This document shows, piece after piece, positions 37,373 through 47,423 of a stretch of DNA of 64,000 nucleotides (position 1 is its first letter; each line of letters begins with the position of its first letter). A program made the translations under genes and the position numbers. Source of the stretch: Exobasidium rhododendri (Eukaryota > Basidiomycota > Exobasidiomycetes > Exobasidiales > Exobasidiaceae); the NCBI GenBank assembly GCA_026210745.1, contig CP110630.1, positions 4,216,001 to 4,280,000 of the forward strand, given 5' to 3'. Under the pieces are notes generated by a model that was not told the DNA's origin, searched no databases, and saw only the letters and a program-made list of their open reading frames with translations.

Positions 37373-38707
37373 ATGCCGACTGCTCTATCTTGCAAGTCAG
37401 CCTCTGCTCTCGACTCCTTACCTAGACACACTAATGCCAAGCGCTCTTCGACTGCATTGAATCGCCTTCAGCAAAGAAAACAACAAGCAGAGCAACCTCC
37501 TCAGAACGCTGAATTCGGCATACTAGCACCCAAGGCAGCTTTCAATCAGAAGACTGGAGGGCTCATCAAGAGAAGTTCAACGAAGCATAGAAGAGGGAAG
37601 GGGCCTGGCCAGGGACTAGCTTCAAGCGATCTTCCCTTGGCAAGTTCTGACTTGTACAGTGATGAAGAAAACTCACATTCGCCCACCCGATTTCAGAGTA
37701 GGGGAGCGTTTAGTGATGGCGAGCAAGGCACCTTCAGCGATGTCGACGACGGGAACGATGGCAAAGGCATTCGCCTACTTGGTAGAGGTATAAGAGCGAA
37801 AAGTGTATCTCCCGTCAAAGCTAGTCGACCTATGAGATTGATGGATGTGGATAGCAGCAGCCCCTCCAGCCCAGCGCCCTCCTCTCCTACTCGTCGCTTT
37901 GCTGGACCCATGCCAGCAAGAAAGCGGATGGTCACGAAAGCAATGATAGGTACCCCGACGAACTTTCAACATACAGGTCACATTGGTGCTGCATCTTACG
38001 GTGCTCTTCAGCAAGCCGGAGATGCAGAGCAACTGCAAAGACAGCTCTCGGAAGTTGCAGCTGCTTTGAAGATGGACGATATGTTTGTCAGTGCCCCAGT
38101 GAGCAGCCGGCTTCCTACAAGAGAAGCCAGCAAAGAGAGCGACATCAGCACTCTGACCCCTTCTAGTCTAGCCTGTGATCTGATGGTATCTGATGATCTC
38201 ATGAAGAAGCGCAAGGCAACAATGGCCGACGCACATGTCTCGCTCCTATTCGAACCGACTGCGACGGAGCTACCTGCGAGCCCATCCAAAGCAACAGTAG
38301 AGCCCAAGCGGACGACATCAAAGCGCAAACCAGTGCCGACACCTCGTAAGCTTGCTGCTCTTTATAGTGAATTCAATGAAGGAATGAAAGAAGAAGGTTC
38401 GGTCGTGCCCTTGAGCTCCTCAGCAGCCTCAGAAGCTTCGCCTTCATTTGTGCCAGAGGACGAAGAAGAAGAGGATTCTGTCGCTCATTCCTTGCCGACT
38501 ATCCGAGCACAGGATGGCAAGAGGCTCGTTCAAGGTCCTGCAGGTGACTACATTACTGATACTGCCAATGGGAGATGGAATGTTGCCTTAGACGAGATTA
38601 CGAAGGCGCTCAAAGCAGATGGTAGTGAAGTCGATGCCGATGATGAAGATATACAAGACGGTCTAAGACAAGCTGATGAAATATTGGGTCGATTAGACGC
38701 CTTATGA
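37373..38707 (+). CDS. CRIB-motif protein, putative Cdc42/Rac effector
   Basis: This is a single exon of 444 residues. IGTPTNFQHTGHIG at about residues 192-205 fits the CRIB consensus I-S-x-P-x(2-4)-F-x-H-x-x-H-V-G at nearly every fixed position, with Gly for Ser and Ile for Val. CRIB motifs bind the GTP form of Cdc42 and Rac. Elsewhere the protein is low-complexity: Ser-rich acidic patches, LLGRGIRAKSVSPVK, SSPSSPAPSSPTRR, and a C-terminus with PAGDYITDTANGRWNVALDEITKALKADG that looks ordered. There is no kinase or PH domain, so it would be a Gic-like adaptor rather than a PAK. Several SP/TP sites suggest phosphorylation. Function is inferred from the motif alone. Confidence 0.7.
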   Translation: MPTALSCKSASALDSLPRHTNAKRSSTALNRLQQRKQQAEQPPQNAEFGILAPKAAFNQKTGGLIKRSSTKHRRGKGPGQGLASSDLPLASSDLYSDEENSHSPTRFQSRGAFSDGEQGTFSDVDDGNDGKGIRLLGRGIRAKSVSPVKASRPMRLMDVDSSSPSSPAPSSPTRRFAGPMPARKRMVTKAMIGTPTNFQHTGHIGAASYGALQQAGDAEQLQRQLSEVAAALKMDDMFVSAPVSSRLPTREASKESDISTLTPSSLACDLMVSDDLMKKRKATMADAHVSLLFEPTATELPASPSKATVEPKRTTSKRKPVPTPRKLAALYSEFNEGMKEEGSVVPLSSSAASEASPSFVPEDEEEEDSVAHSLPTIRAQDGKRLVQGPAGDYITDTANGRWNVALDEITKALKADGSEVDADDEDIQDGLRQADEILGRLDAL

Positions 38708-38968
38708 AGGAAAGAATCTGCCCCCTCCCTGCACTCCATTTTTCTGTATTTTAGGCCACGACCAACTCATGAAGATCATGCTAATGACCCTTTTGTGCTC
38801 TCGCTTTCGGGTCGAGAAGCGCGATGCGAATTCAAGGAGCAGGTATGCATTCAAGTAGCGTGTGAGATCTGACTGCCGTACTGTATACTTCTTAATTTAA
38901 ATGAGAAAATAAAGTAGGCGTAAAGCGAGGGATTGCCAGTTCTCTCTATCCTCTGTGCTAGAACAGCG

Positions 38969-40828
38969 ATGGCACCAGCAGACCCCACAGCCTTATCGTC
39001 ACAGCGCAGGAACCACCTTCGTATCCTGACCCTTAACGTCTGGGGTTTGGCGTTCATCAGCAAGGCGAAAGAGATCCGAATCCCAGCCATAGCGACGAGA
39101 TTGGCAGCGAGCAATTATGATGTAGTTGCGCTTCAAGAAATTTGGTGTGAAAGCACCGACTGGAAGATCCTTCGAAATCGCTGCAGCGTTCACTTCCCCT
39201 ATAGCAAGTTTTTCTACTCGTGAGAAACAACTGGGGAGGAGAGGGAAGAAGATGTGAGGTCAGCCCAGATCACTGAATATCACTACTCTTTCTATTGCAC
39301 CTTTTCAGGGGATCGTTTGGCTCAGGTCTGGCAATACTGTCACGCTACCCGATCATTTCGACACAAACCAAACCATACAGCCTTAATGGTCATCCTGTAA
39401 TGGTGCACCATGGAGATTGGATAGTCGCAAAGGCAGCAGGCTGTGCAACGCTAGATGTTCCTGGTCTGGGCCCCCTCGACGTCTGGGTCACGCATGTGAG
39501 TGGAAGCTGCGATACCAGGCAGGTGAAGAAGCCCGCTGACTGACTTCTCCTTCACTACCAACATTGCAGACTGTAGCTGCAGGCGGTGAAGACGGTACAG
39601 AGTCGCGGAGGGCACATCGAATTACGCAAGCATACGAATTGGCCAAATTTGCGAGGATCAGTGCCGAAAGGGGGCATCATGTCATCTGTGTGAGTGGTCA
39701 TTGAAGACTCATTCCCAAATGTCTCGCCGAGCTAAGAGCTGAAATTCTTGTGTTACATACTCTAAGACGGGCGATTTCAATAGCACACCACCTTCGTTGT
39801 CGATTGCGGTCCTGCGAGATGTGGGATTGCTGACTGATGCCTACCTGCAATCGCACCCTCATCTTCCCGCACATGCCATCTCACTACCGAATCAGAGAGG
39901 TGTACGACCGGATCCTCGTCGCTGCTTAGCAGAGCTGGGAATCACATGCGATAGTCCCCTGAATACCTGGACAGCAGGCAAACCGCTAGACGACAGGGCC
40001 TTGAAGGGCGCTGGTAAGAGGTTAGATTACATCTTCTTTCGTGGTCCGAGTTCCAGCAGCAAGACGAGCGACACGGGCGACTCGGAGAGCAGCAAGAGCA
40101 GTGACACACCAAAAGAGGGGAGGCTGAGGTGTATCGATAGTAGTGTAGTATTCACTGAGCTGATTGAAGGGCATGAAGTCTCTTACAGCGACCACTTTGG
40201 CTTGGAAGCTACACTGGAGATTATGGAAAAAAGCCAGGTCAACGGCGCACTTCCCTCCGAAGAAGACGGCCAATTTGCCTACAATTCCAGACTGTCTCAA
40301 ACGCTCACGTCTTCTCTTTCGGCACTTTCTGCTGCTCTCATGGCTTCGCGACAGTCCCAGAAAAGCCATTTCGTGCTCTTCTTGGCACTCTTGATCCTCG
40401 CACTCTGTACCATTGGGTTCTCGTCCAGCAGAAGGATGGGAGGGGGCGCCTTGAGTGGATTGTGGACCTTCATTGCCGTCATCTGTGGGTGGACAGGGAG
40501 CACAGCATTCTACAGTGCTGTCGTTTGGGGCGAATGGGAAAAGAGTGAGTACATCACGGGAGAAGTAATAGACAATCTGATCGGCACTGAAACAGGAATC
40601 TCTTCCTCCTTTCTTTCAGGAGCACTGCGGACCTTTTTGGAAGCAATGGAGCTCGATCTCACAATGCAAAGAGGAGGCACGTTGACATCGCCGGTCCTTT
40701 CTCAATCGAGTCTGTCTCCCGCTGCTTCGCCGCGAATAGGCGGTCCCGAAGTGACCAGTGCTAAGAGCATTTCCCCTTTCGAACAACACCAGCAGCGTTT
40801 GATAAATGTAGACGATGATTCAAACTGA
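38969..40828 (+). CDS. ISC1: Inositol phosphosphingolipid phospholipase C (Isc1, neutral sphingomyelinase type)
   Basis: Exons 38969-39219, 39309-39495, 39570-39689 and 39767-40828 join to 539 residues. Endonuclease/exonuclease/phosphatase-fold motifs appear in order: LRILTLNVWGL, metal-binding Glu in VALQEIW, SGLAILSRYPII, WVTHTVAAGG, TGDFNSTPPS, and SYSDHFGLEA with the catalytic His. A DFNSTPP-type loop follows the third splice. Two C-terminal membrane spans (FVLFLALLILALCTIGF and WTFIAVICGWTGSTAFYSAVVW) anchor it, as in yeast Isc1. It hydrolyses inositol phosphosphingolipids to ceramide, in the ER and mitochondria. The ATG at 38969 is preferred over 38933. Its stop lies 66 bp from the ESS1 stop on the other strand. 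Confidence 0.92.
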
Positions 40829-40894
40829 GGTTGTGTGTATAGTTCATAATCTTCCTCCTCATTCCTATTACAATCACGTATTTACAGTCACTCT

Positions 40895-41639
40895 CTATGC
40901 TGTGCGGAGTATCAAGTGATGACCGCTGTCTGTCTTTATCACATCGCTCATTGCTCCTACTGGAAGGGCAAACGTAGCTTCTTCAAAGGGCTTTTGCATT
41001 TGACCTTTACCAAAGAAGCCAAGATCGCCGCCCTTTGCAGCCGATGAGCAGTCACTGTATCAAAAGGACAGTAGCAGAACCAAAAACAGTGAGCCCTTGT
41101 CTACGATGAAGAAGAAGAAAAAAGCTGATCCTGGGGCTGTAAAGCGTGATGACTTACGAGTGAACTTTGGCAAGCGAAGCAAATTCCTCAGGGCTGGGCT
41201 GAGATCCGAGGGAAGCTGCGTGTTCTCTCAGGATAGTCTCTGCCTCTTCTGGAGCTCTCGTGATCTTGCTCTGAGTGGTGGGAAAGCGATGTTAGGAAAT
41301 GTCGTAACAGCAGCAGCACTTTGAAACCTCAAAGGGAAGAAGAGCGAGACTCACATCTTTCCAGCTACTCGGCCTTCTACTTCCGCTGTGCTTTACCAGC
41401 AGATGACTTGCTCTGACCTGACCATTGGGAGCATTGGCCGAGCTTCCATTCGCTGCTGCCATCCTTTCTCCGTCTTCTCCCCCTCCAGATTTTAGATAGT
41501 GAGATCCAGGCAAGGAAGCCACCTGCTCGTCGGTAATGTCGTCTGGTTTCTCCCACACCGACAAGCCCGAGCCGCTGTTGAAATAGTAAGGCAACTGACG
41601 AGATTTGGAAAAGCGTACTTCCCAGCCTGAAGACGACAT
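40895..41639 (-). CDS. ESS1: Peptidyl-prolyl isomerase Ess1/Pin1
   Basis: Exons on the minus strand are 41639-41355, 41270-41158 and 41054-40895, giving 185 residues. A WW domain at 5-38 ([16 protein letters not shown] ... LSVWEKP) is joined to a parvulin domain. The parvulin motifs are [19 protein letters not shown] with the phosphate-binding Arg pair, Cys in [20 protein letters not shown] and the end [10 protein letters not shown]. It isomerises phospho-Ser/Thr-Pro bonds, notably in the RNA polymerase II tail, in the nucleus. The linker between the two domains ([22 protein letters not shown]) is longer than in yeast Ess1. Confidence 0.95.
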
Positions 41640-42079
41640 GGTGGGTGTTAGCGTGAAGAAGAATGGAGATTGCGTCCGTGCTTGTGGGAGGAAACGGCAA
41701 GGAGAGTTTTGGGGGGAGGGGCAGAGACCGTGCAACGATTCGGCGGGGATGGAAATACCTACCGCTTAATTTTAGACTTGGTCTGGATATTGTATGTATG
41801 TGTTGTTGTATGTCTGCTGTACTTCCGTGCGCTCATTCTACTCGACACCCGCGACGTGAGTGAGTCTCTATCTCTCTTTCTCTCTGAGTTCAACTCAAGA
41901 TCACAGACGCATCGAGTGCAAGGACTAGCTAGCATCAGCCTGTGTCATTGCAATATCAAGGTATATAAGACAGAAGGACAAGAGAAGTAACAGTACAGCC
42001 AGTGACAGAGGCAAGTCCGGCTCAGCCACGTAAAGGATCACTTGAAAGGAAGGACAAAAGGTCAGTCGCATTCCTCTTT
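41640..42079. other. Intergenic, ESS1 promoter / ATH1 3' end
   Basis: A (TC)n-like tract is at about 41869-41886. The stretch near 42061-42115 could include a last intron of the trehalase gene. Nothing else was recognised. Confidence 0.4.
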
Positions 42080-45004
42080 TCAAGTAGCGTCCCCCACAGA
42101 ACTCACTCTGATGACGATACTGGCGATCCCGGCACCTGCACCTTGACCCTCGGTCGATACTGAGCCTTGTACGATGAGTTTCAAGTAGCGAGCATAGACT
42201 CCCTTCTGATCTTCATCACCCAGAGGTATCACTGTCGTATTCAAGACTGGCAGCTGTACTAGAGCGATCGTCTGTGCATTGTACGGTTGTGTAATGTTGA
42301 TGATCATGTCGGTCACTTGAGCAGTATACGTCTGATTGTCGATTGAGGTCGAGATGCTCACTAGCTTGGCAGGAGATTGTGTGAATGTGACGTGGACGCT
42401 GTGCAGTGTTTGCTTCTTGTAGGTGTCTATGATGATTGCACTTGGTTCATCAGATGGTGGTTGGTAGTAGGTAGCGTTAGAGCCGTCAATGGCAGCAACA
42501 GCATAGTTTCCGTTTATGCCTTCGCTGGTAGTAGTGATAGCCTTGCATTGCGCCAGATTGTTGCCTACGTTGTGTGTCTGGGTGGTGTCGACCTGTATTG
42601 ATTGACCGACTTGCAAAACGTACTGGCCAGCTTTTCGATTGCGACTTGCGATCTCTACATGCAGAACTACCTTACCGCTTCGATGCGTTATCTTCGTCTC
42701 GACCTGTCCAATGTGAATGTCAAAAGTACTGCATCCATATTTGATACCCTTGATGGTAATACCTGGTGCTAGTTGAGGTGGCAAGACGGGGTCCAAGTAG
42801 ATGCCGTTTCTTCGAACTCGATAGCCAGTGAAACCGTGCGTGTACATCTGCAACAATCCTCCATGACCAGTGAGAAAGGTATACGCAGGATTTGTACCAT
42901 TGTTGTCTGCATACGAATCAATCACTTGTTCACTGAATTGCGAAAACTCCCTTTCGTAGGGCATACCGGCCTGCAGGAGGCGAGTGTACGTCTCGCAACC
43001 TTCTGTGCTCAATTCTGCGCTGACGATACCATAGATGGAATAAGTCATTCCAGGGCCATTGCTGCTTGTTCTCGCCGCATGAAAGGCGAGATCCAATGTA
43101 GGATCCGCTTCCTTCGCTGGGTAGTGTTTGTCGAATTCCAAAGGATAGATGAGCAATGGCACGTCAGCTTGCTTCACTTGCGTCGTACCGGAAAAGCCCT
43201 CGAATTCCAGGGTGATGTTGCTCGTGTCGGAATGTAGGATTGCTATCTTATCGGCGATATCGGTCCAATTCCCACCAATCTCATTGCCCTTGTTCAGTAT
43301 CCTCGCTGTCGTAATGGTGTCTTGCAGGATGATGGCAATCCCGGCATTTGTGAAGGCTCCGTCATTCTTGTGATTGGCAAACTCATCGGGATCCGTCAGA
43401 TTCATGGTGTGATACTGACCATCGCTCCCCATCACAACTTGAGCAGCCCAGAAGTGAGACAATCTCGACATGATAGGCCACGCAATATCGGCCAAGAACG
43501 TTCTGTTCTGCGTTTGCTGGTAGTATTGCCATGCTAGTAGCGCAATGTCATTGTTCAAGTGATACTCGTAATCATACGTTGGCCCAATCCCAGTGTCATT
43601 TTGAAAGCGAGCACTGACCCAGGGGTACAAGGCGCCTGGTCGTTGAAATTGCTGCGCATTTGCGATCGTTTGCCAAGGGAGCTTGTAGCGGTAATTGAGA
43701 ATAGATTCGACATATGTAGGGAACAACAGCAGCAGCGAAGGTGCCATGAAAGTCTCGGCATCCCAAAAGATGGAACCAGCGTACGAATCAGAAGTCAGAC
43801 CCGCCGGGGCGATGGAATTGTCGCCTAGACCTCGACTTTCCTTGCCTTGGCGCACATTGGTGAGCAGATGGAAGAGACTGGCGCGAGCCTGTATTTGCAA
43901 TCGTTGATTCGAGGCGTCTTCACTGTGAAGAATGATGTCACCTCCTTCGCTCCAGATCGTCTCCCAGGTGGATCGGTGCTCCTTTATCAACGCTTCCCAC
44001 CCGGCCTTTCTCGCTTTTTTGGCAGTAGTAAAAGCGATTCTCTTCTCGTCGGGCGAGTAAGCATCTGAGGTAGCTATTCCCACTGCTTTCCACACATCGA
44101 CTTTCTGGCCTTGATAGGCGAAGCTTTGCGTGACGGTAGCTGAATCGTTCGTGTCGATGATCTGGCCTACAGTGGCAGGAAGAGGGACCGACTTGAGAGA
44201 ATGATCGCTTCTTCCCTCGGTCGCTTGAAGCGAGGAGAACATCCAGGCGGTGACGTCGTTCACCCAATGAGGCTGCACAGTCGAGTAGATCGTGCGTGAT
44301 TGAGACTGTGCATGACCGGCGTGATGCGATTGCGTCCGCTGTGCTCCCTGACCGTCTAGAACATCGCTGATGATCAAATTGGTGTGACTGGCCTTGCAGT
44401 CTACTTGAAGTCTCATCATCCCTAGATTGGGTCGATGACGATGTGCCAGGACAGTGTAGTTGAGGTGAACTGCACCGAACCCCTCAGGAGTCCAGACGAG
44501 AGATGTTGAGACTTCGCCGCTTCTGATTGACATGGTTTGCTTGTAGTCTGTCACCGTCGCATTTAGCACACCTGGAGCAAAGGTAGCTTCTTTGGAGTCA
44601 TTCGTTCTTGTGACGGTGAGATACAGAGAAGTCCAAGAAGGAAGCAACGCAATGACCTGCTCGCCACCCTTTGTTTGGGGGAAATTCGTCCCTATTGTCG
44701 AATTCTGGACATCGTAGAAACCGGCGACCATCGTTGCCGTCCTCCTTGGTCCAAATAGAGGCCATCCCTGGCCGTTCTCTTGCGCATTGTCTGGCAGCGG
44801 TGAGAATTCTTGATAGCCCACACCGACTGCAGGTAATCGAGAACCGATGTAGCCATTTGAGACGTAGGGTTGAGCAGTGAAGGACGACTGATTCAGATAG
44901 TCCAAGCTGAGAATCCACTCAAAGGCGGCGCTTGCAGGTTCCTTTGATCCTTTGGCAGCTGCTAGAGCCACGCATAATGCAGTGACGACCGCACTCCTTA
45001 GCAT
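42080..45004 (-). CDS. ATH1: Acid trehalase, glycoside hydrolase family 65
   Basis: This single-exon reading gives 974 residues. The ATG at 45004 starts a signal peptide, MLRSAVVTALCVALAAAKG; the frame is open 80 residues further upstream but that part is not hydrophobic at its N-terminus. Family blocks are SNGYIGSRLPAVGVGYQ, PLFGPRRTATMVAGFYD, SIFWDAETFMAPSLLLLFP, YDYEYHLNNDIALLAW (catalytic Glu region) and HKNDGAFTNAGIAIILQDT. There are many N-glycosylation sites. The enzyme cleaves trehalose outside the cell or in the vacuole. A GTGAGT donor sits at VIR near the end; splicing there to an AG at about 42058 would end the protein right after VIR, while unspliced it ends VSSVGDAT. Either way the catalytic part is complete. 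Confidence 0.92.
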   Translation of the reverse strand: MLRSAVVTALCVALAAAKGSKEPASAAFEWILSLDYLNQSSFTAQPYVSNGYIGSRLPAVGVGYQEFSPLPDNAQENGQGWPLFGPRRTATMVAGFYDVQNSTIGTNFPQTKGGEQVIALLPSWTSLYLTVTRTNDSKEATFAPGVLNATVTDYKQTMSIRSGEVSTSLVWTPEGFGAVHLNYTVLAHRHRPNLGMMRLQVDCKASHTNLIISDVLDGQGAQRTQSHHAGHAQSQSRTIYSTVQPHWVNDVTAWMFSSLQATEGRSDHSLKSVPLPATVGQIIDTNDSATVTQSFAYQGQKVDVWKAVGIATSDAYSPDEKRIAFTTAKKARKAGWEALIKEHRSTWETIWSEGGDIILHSEDASNQRLQIQARASLFHLLTNVRQGKESRGLGDNSIAPAGLTSDSYAGSIFWDAETFMAPSLLLLFPTYVESILNYRYKLPWQTIANAQQFQRPGALYPWVSARFQNDTGIGPTYDYEYHLNNDIALLAWQYYQQTQNRTFLADIAWPIMSRLSHFWAAQVVMGSDGQYHTMNLTDPDEFANHKNDGAFTNAGIAIILQDTITTARILNKGNEIGGNWTDIADKIAILHSDTSNITLEFEGFSGTTQVKQADVPLLIYPLEFDKHYPAKEADPTLDLAFHAARTSSNGPGMTYSIYGIVSAELSTEGCETYTRLLQAGMPYEREFSQFSEQVIDSYADNNGTNPAYTFLTGHGGLLQMYTHGFTGYRVRRNGIYLDPVLPPQLAPGITIKGIKYGCSTFDIHIGQVETKITHRSGKVVLHVEIASRNRKAGQYVLQVGQSIQVDTTQTHNVGNNLAQCKAITTTSEGINGNYAVAAIDGSNATYYQPPSDEPSAIIIDTYKKQTLHSVHVTFTQSPAKLVSISTSIDNQTYTAQVTDMIINITQPYNAQTIALVQLPVLNTTVIPLGDEDQKGVYARYLKLIVQGSVSTEGQGAGAGIASIVIRVSSVGDAT

Positions 45005-45310
45005 ATACGTCACGGGAAAGGAGTGTGTGAAGGAGATGAGGAAGGAGACCTGGCACAGTATCACTCCTATATGACCTCCAATTGTCTTGGCGATTTTGCC
45101 CTCTGAGCCTCCCGAGGTCCTAGATGCGGGGAAGAGGTCAAGGTGGGGGGAGGGACGCGCCTTTGCGTGCGTGGGCAGAGAGAGTGTGGCCGTGGCATCA
45201 GATCTGCTTTTTTTTGTTGCAACCCCATTAGTCATTAGACACACGTCTCCCTAAAGTGTACGCAAAATAGCACTGGAAGGACATGGCCCTGCCCAATCTC
45301 CGCCGTATCT

Positions 45311-45538
45311 TTAGGTGAGGAGGCCTCGCAGGAGACGTTGCACAGCTTGGGCATTGCTTTCACTGACTCTATGACGAAAATTTGTATGATGTAACAATCT
45401 TGATAGCTTGTCGCGGACTAGCTCGGAAGAGCGGGCAATATCAAGACAAGCCTTCTTTCGCTTCGTCTCCTTTCTTGCCAGTTGCGTTTTTATAGCCCTG
45501 TTGAGCAGCCCCAAGAGGAGAGCTCTATTGCTGGGCAT
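45311..45538 (-). CDS. Small basic protein, unknown
   Basis: This 75-residue frame (MPSNRALLLGLLNRAIKTQLARKETKRKKACLDIARSSELV..., shown in part only as MPSNRALLLGLLNRAI) is basic and helical, with no acidic patch in the first 30 residues. It resembles a mitochondrial leader in composition. It sits in the gap between ATH1 and the WSS1-like gene. No family was recognised, and it may be chance. Confidence 0.25.
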   Translation of the reverse strand: MPSNRALLLGLLNRAIKTQLARKETKRKKACLDIARSSELVRDKLSRLLHHTNFRHRVSESNAQAVQRLLRGLLT

Positions 45539-45582
45539 GAGCGAGGCTGCTATAGCATCAACTACAGCAACAAGTCCAGCGT

Positions 45583-45617
45583 AAGAGAGAGAGAGTCAGA
45601 TAGAGATAGAGAGAGAG
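45583..45617 (+). repeat. GA-rich simple repeat
   Basis: Interrupted (GA)n/(GATA)n tract ending 13 bp before the WSS1-like ATG, probably in its 5' UTR. Confidence 0.7.
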
Positions 45618-45630
45618 TCAGTGTTCGAAG

Positions 45631-47275
45631 ATGCCTGTCCATCTCCGATTAAACGACAAAGATACTTCTCGAAATCCTTTCATCAACTTCGTCACTGCCT
45701 TACCTGGACCTCGTCATGATGAAGCTTTACGACGACTACAACAGCTAGCTGCGATGGCGAAACCTTTAATGAAGGATCAAGGTTTTCACATAAACTCCCT
45801 GGAAGAATACGAATTCAATCGAGAATTCGCAGGGAGGTGTTGGAACAATGGCGAAGTGATTGAATTGGTTCTGACTTCAGAAGATGGGAATTGGCGGCCT
45901 CTCCAATTCGTTCTATATGTGTTTTGTCATGAATTGGCCCACATAAAGCATATGAACCATATCCCACACCTTCATGGAGCTCTTACTAGACGATTGAAGC
46001 AACTAGCTCTTGAAAAACAAAGTCAAGGCTATTTTGGTGATGGAGTGTGGTCTTCAGGTCGACGATTGGAAGGAGGTGGCTTTGTATCGGGACAAGGAAT
46101 GAACCATGAGAGTCAGGATTTGCCTCAACAGGTTTGCGGAGGGGCATTCAGGAGGCAACGAGCGCAGAAGCCTCAGCGGCGTCGTAGTGGACGAGGAGGA
46201 GGAGGAGGAGGAACGAAAGGGGCTGGATCCGGCGGGAGGAAATTTAAGGGGCCCTCGCTGCATACAGGAGCCCAGACTGCTTCGAATGCTCGAGGTGGCG
46301 GTAATCGTAGAGTGAAATTAGACGTCCAGGAGAAAGGGTCCGGAAATCGAGTTGATGGGAAGGACTGGACTCCAGTGGCTACTAGTAAAAGTAAGGATTA
46401 CAAGTTGGACGAGAACAGCACGTTTCGAAAGAGGACACAAAGCAAGGATGCCAGGGAAAAGAGAGCGGCTGCAGCTCTAGCTAGATTTGCTACTGTGCAG
46501 TCAACAAGTGCAGTGAAAGAAGAGCCACCCGTTAAGGAAGAGGAAGTGAAGAGGAATGACGGCGAAGATGAGAGCGTCACAGAGGATGAAGGCTCTTCTG
46601 ATAGCAGCAGTGCGATAGAGGAAGTAGATAGGCAAGACGGAGGAGAGGACGACACTTGGCTTGTGGGCAACGATTTGAATGAAGACATGAAATCGAGAAT
46701 CAAGCTTGAGAGCTTCGGGTTAGGTCAGGACGAGGGGCAGCAGCAGCAGCAGCACTTCACTCAAGCTGATCAGGACGAGACAGCCGAGCAGAGGAGGAGA
46801 CGAATGAAACGTTTTGATGAAAAGAGTGGTGGTGGTGGTACCGGCAACGACAATGAGTGGGATTCCCTGCTAAACGACAGGAACGGGAAGCGTAAAGTAA
46901 AACAAGAAGACTCGGACGAGGACGTGGTCATTGTAGATAATGGGGCCAGCAAACGAACCATGCCAATAAAAGGGGTAAAAAGGGGCAGCACCACGACTGC
47001 TACAACAGCTCCTTCCAAAGTGTCTCGCCCTGCTCTACCTTCGTCCGCAGCGATTGACGTTGCTCCATCTGACGAGTGGTGTGAGTCCTTCTATAGCACC
47101 AGACTAGTGTGGAAAGTGTGTGTCGGAAAACCAAAAGGGTGTGTAGCTGATAGTCCGGCCAATCTTCCTCCTTCTTCCCGCAGCCTGTCTGCTTTGTACA
47201 CTTCGCAACCCTCGGAACGCTCAACGCTGTGCTGTCTGTGAGACTTCGAAGGGCAAAATGACGCTGGGCTCGTAA
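45631..47275 (+). CDS. WSS1: Wss1-like DNA-protein crosslink protease (WLM domain, SIM, NZF finger)
   Basis: Exons 45631-47080 and 47184-47275 join to 513 residues. The WLM metalloprotease domain covers about the first 180 residues, with the zinc site HELAHIKHMNH (His100, Glu101, His104, His110). A Gly/Arg-rich linker follows, then a long acidic region with a SUMO-interacting-type motif, EDVVIVDN. After splicing, the C-terminus forms a RanBP2/NZF-type zinc finger: DEWSCLLCTLRNPRN, then QRCAVCETSKG. This finger appears only when the intron is removed; unspliced, the frame ends in unrelated sequence. Wss1/Spartan proteases digest proteins crosslinked to DNA, guided by SUMO and ubiquitin. The context gives no further hint. 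Confidence 0.9.
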
Positions 47276-47423
47276 GATCATCGAGATACTGTATCAGATT
47301 TTCAAATACATCAATATATACAAGTGGCGAATTCTTTGCAAAAGAAAGGTTCGGTAACAATAAGAGTCCAGGGAAAAGAGAGAGGTGGGAAAAAAGGATA
47401 GGGAAGGGAAGCGCGGGCGCTGA

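Larger units (their letters stand above)
45005..45630. promoter_or_regulatory. ATH1 / WSS1-like upstream region with a doubtful small frame
   Basis: This 626-bp gap holds the ATH1 promoter and the upstream region of the WSS1-like gene. GA-rich repeats at 45583-45617 lie directly before the WSS1-like start. A G/C-rich run is at about 45143-45160. Confidence 0.4.
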
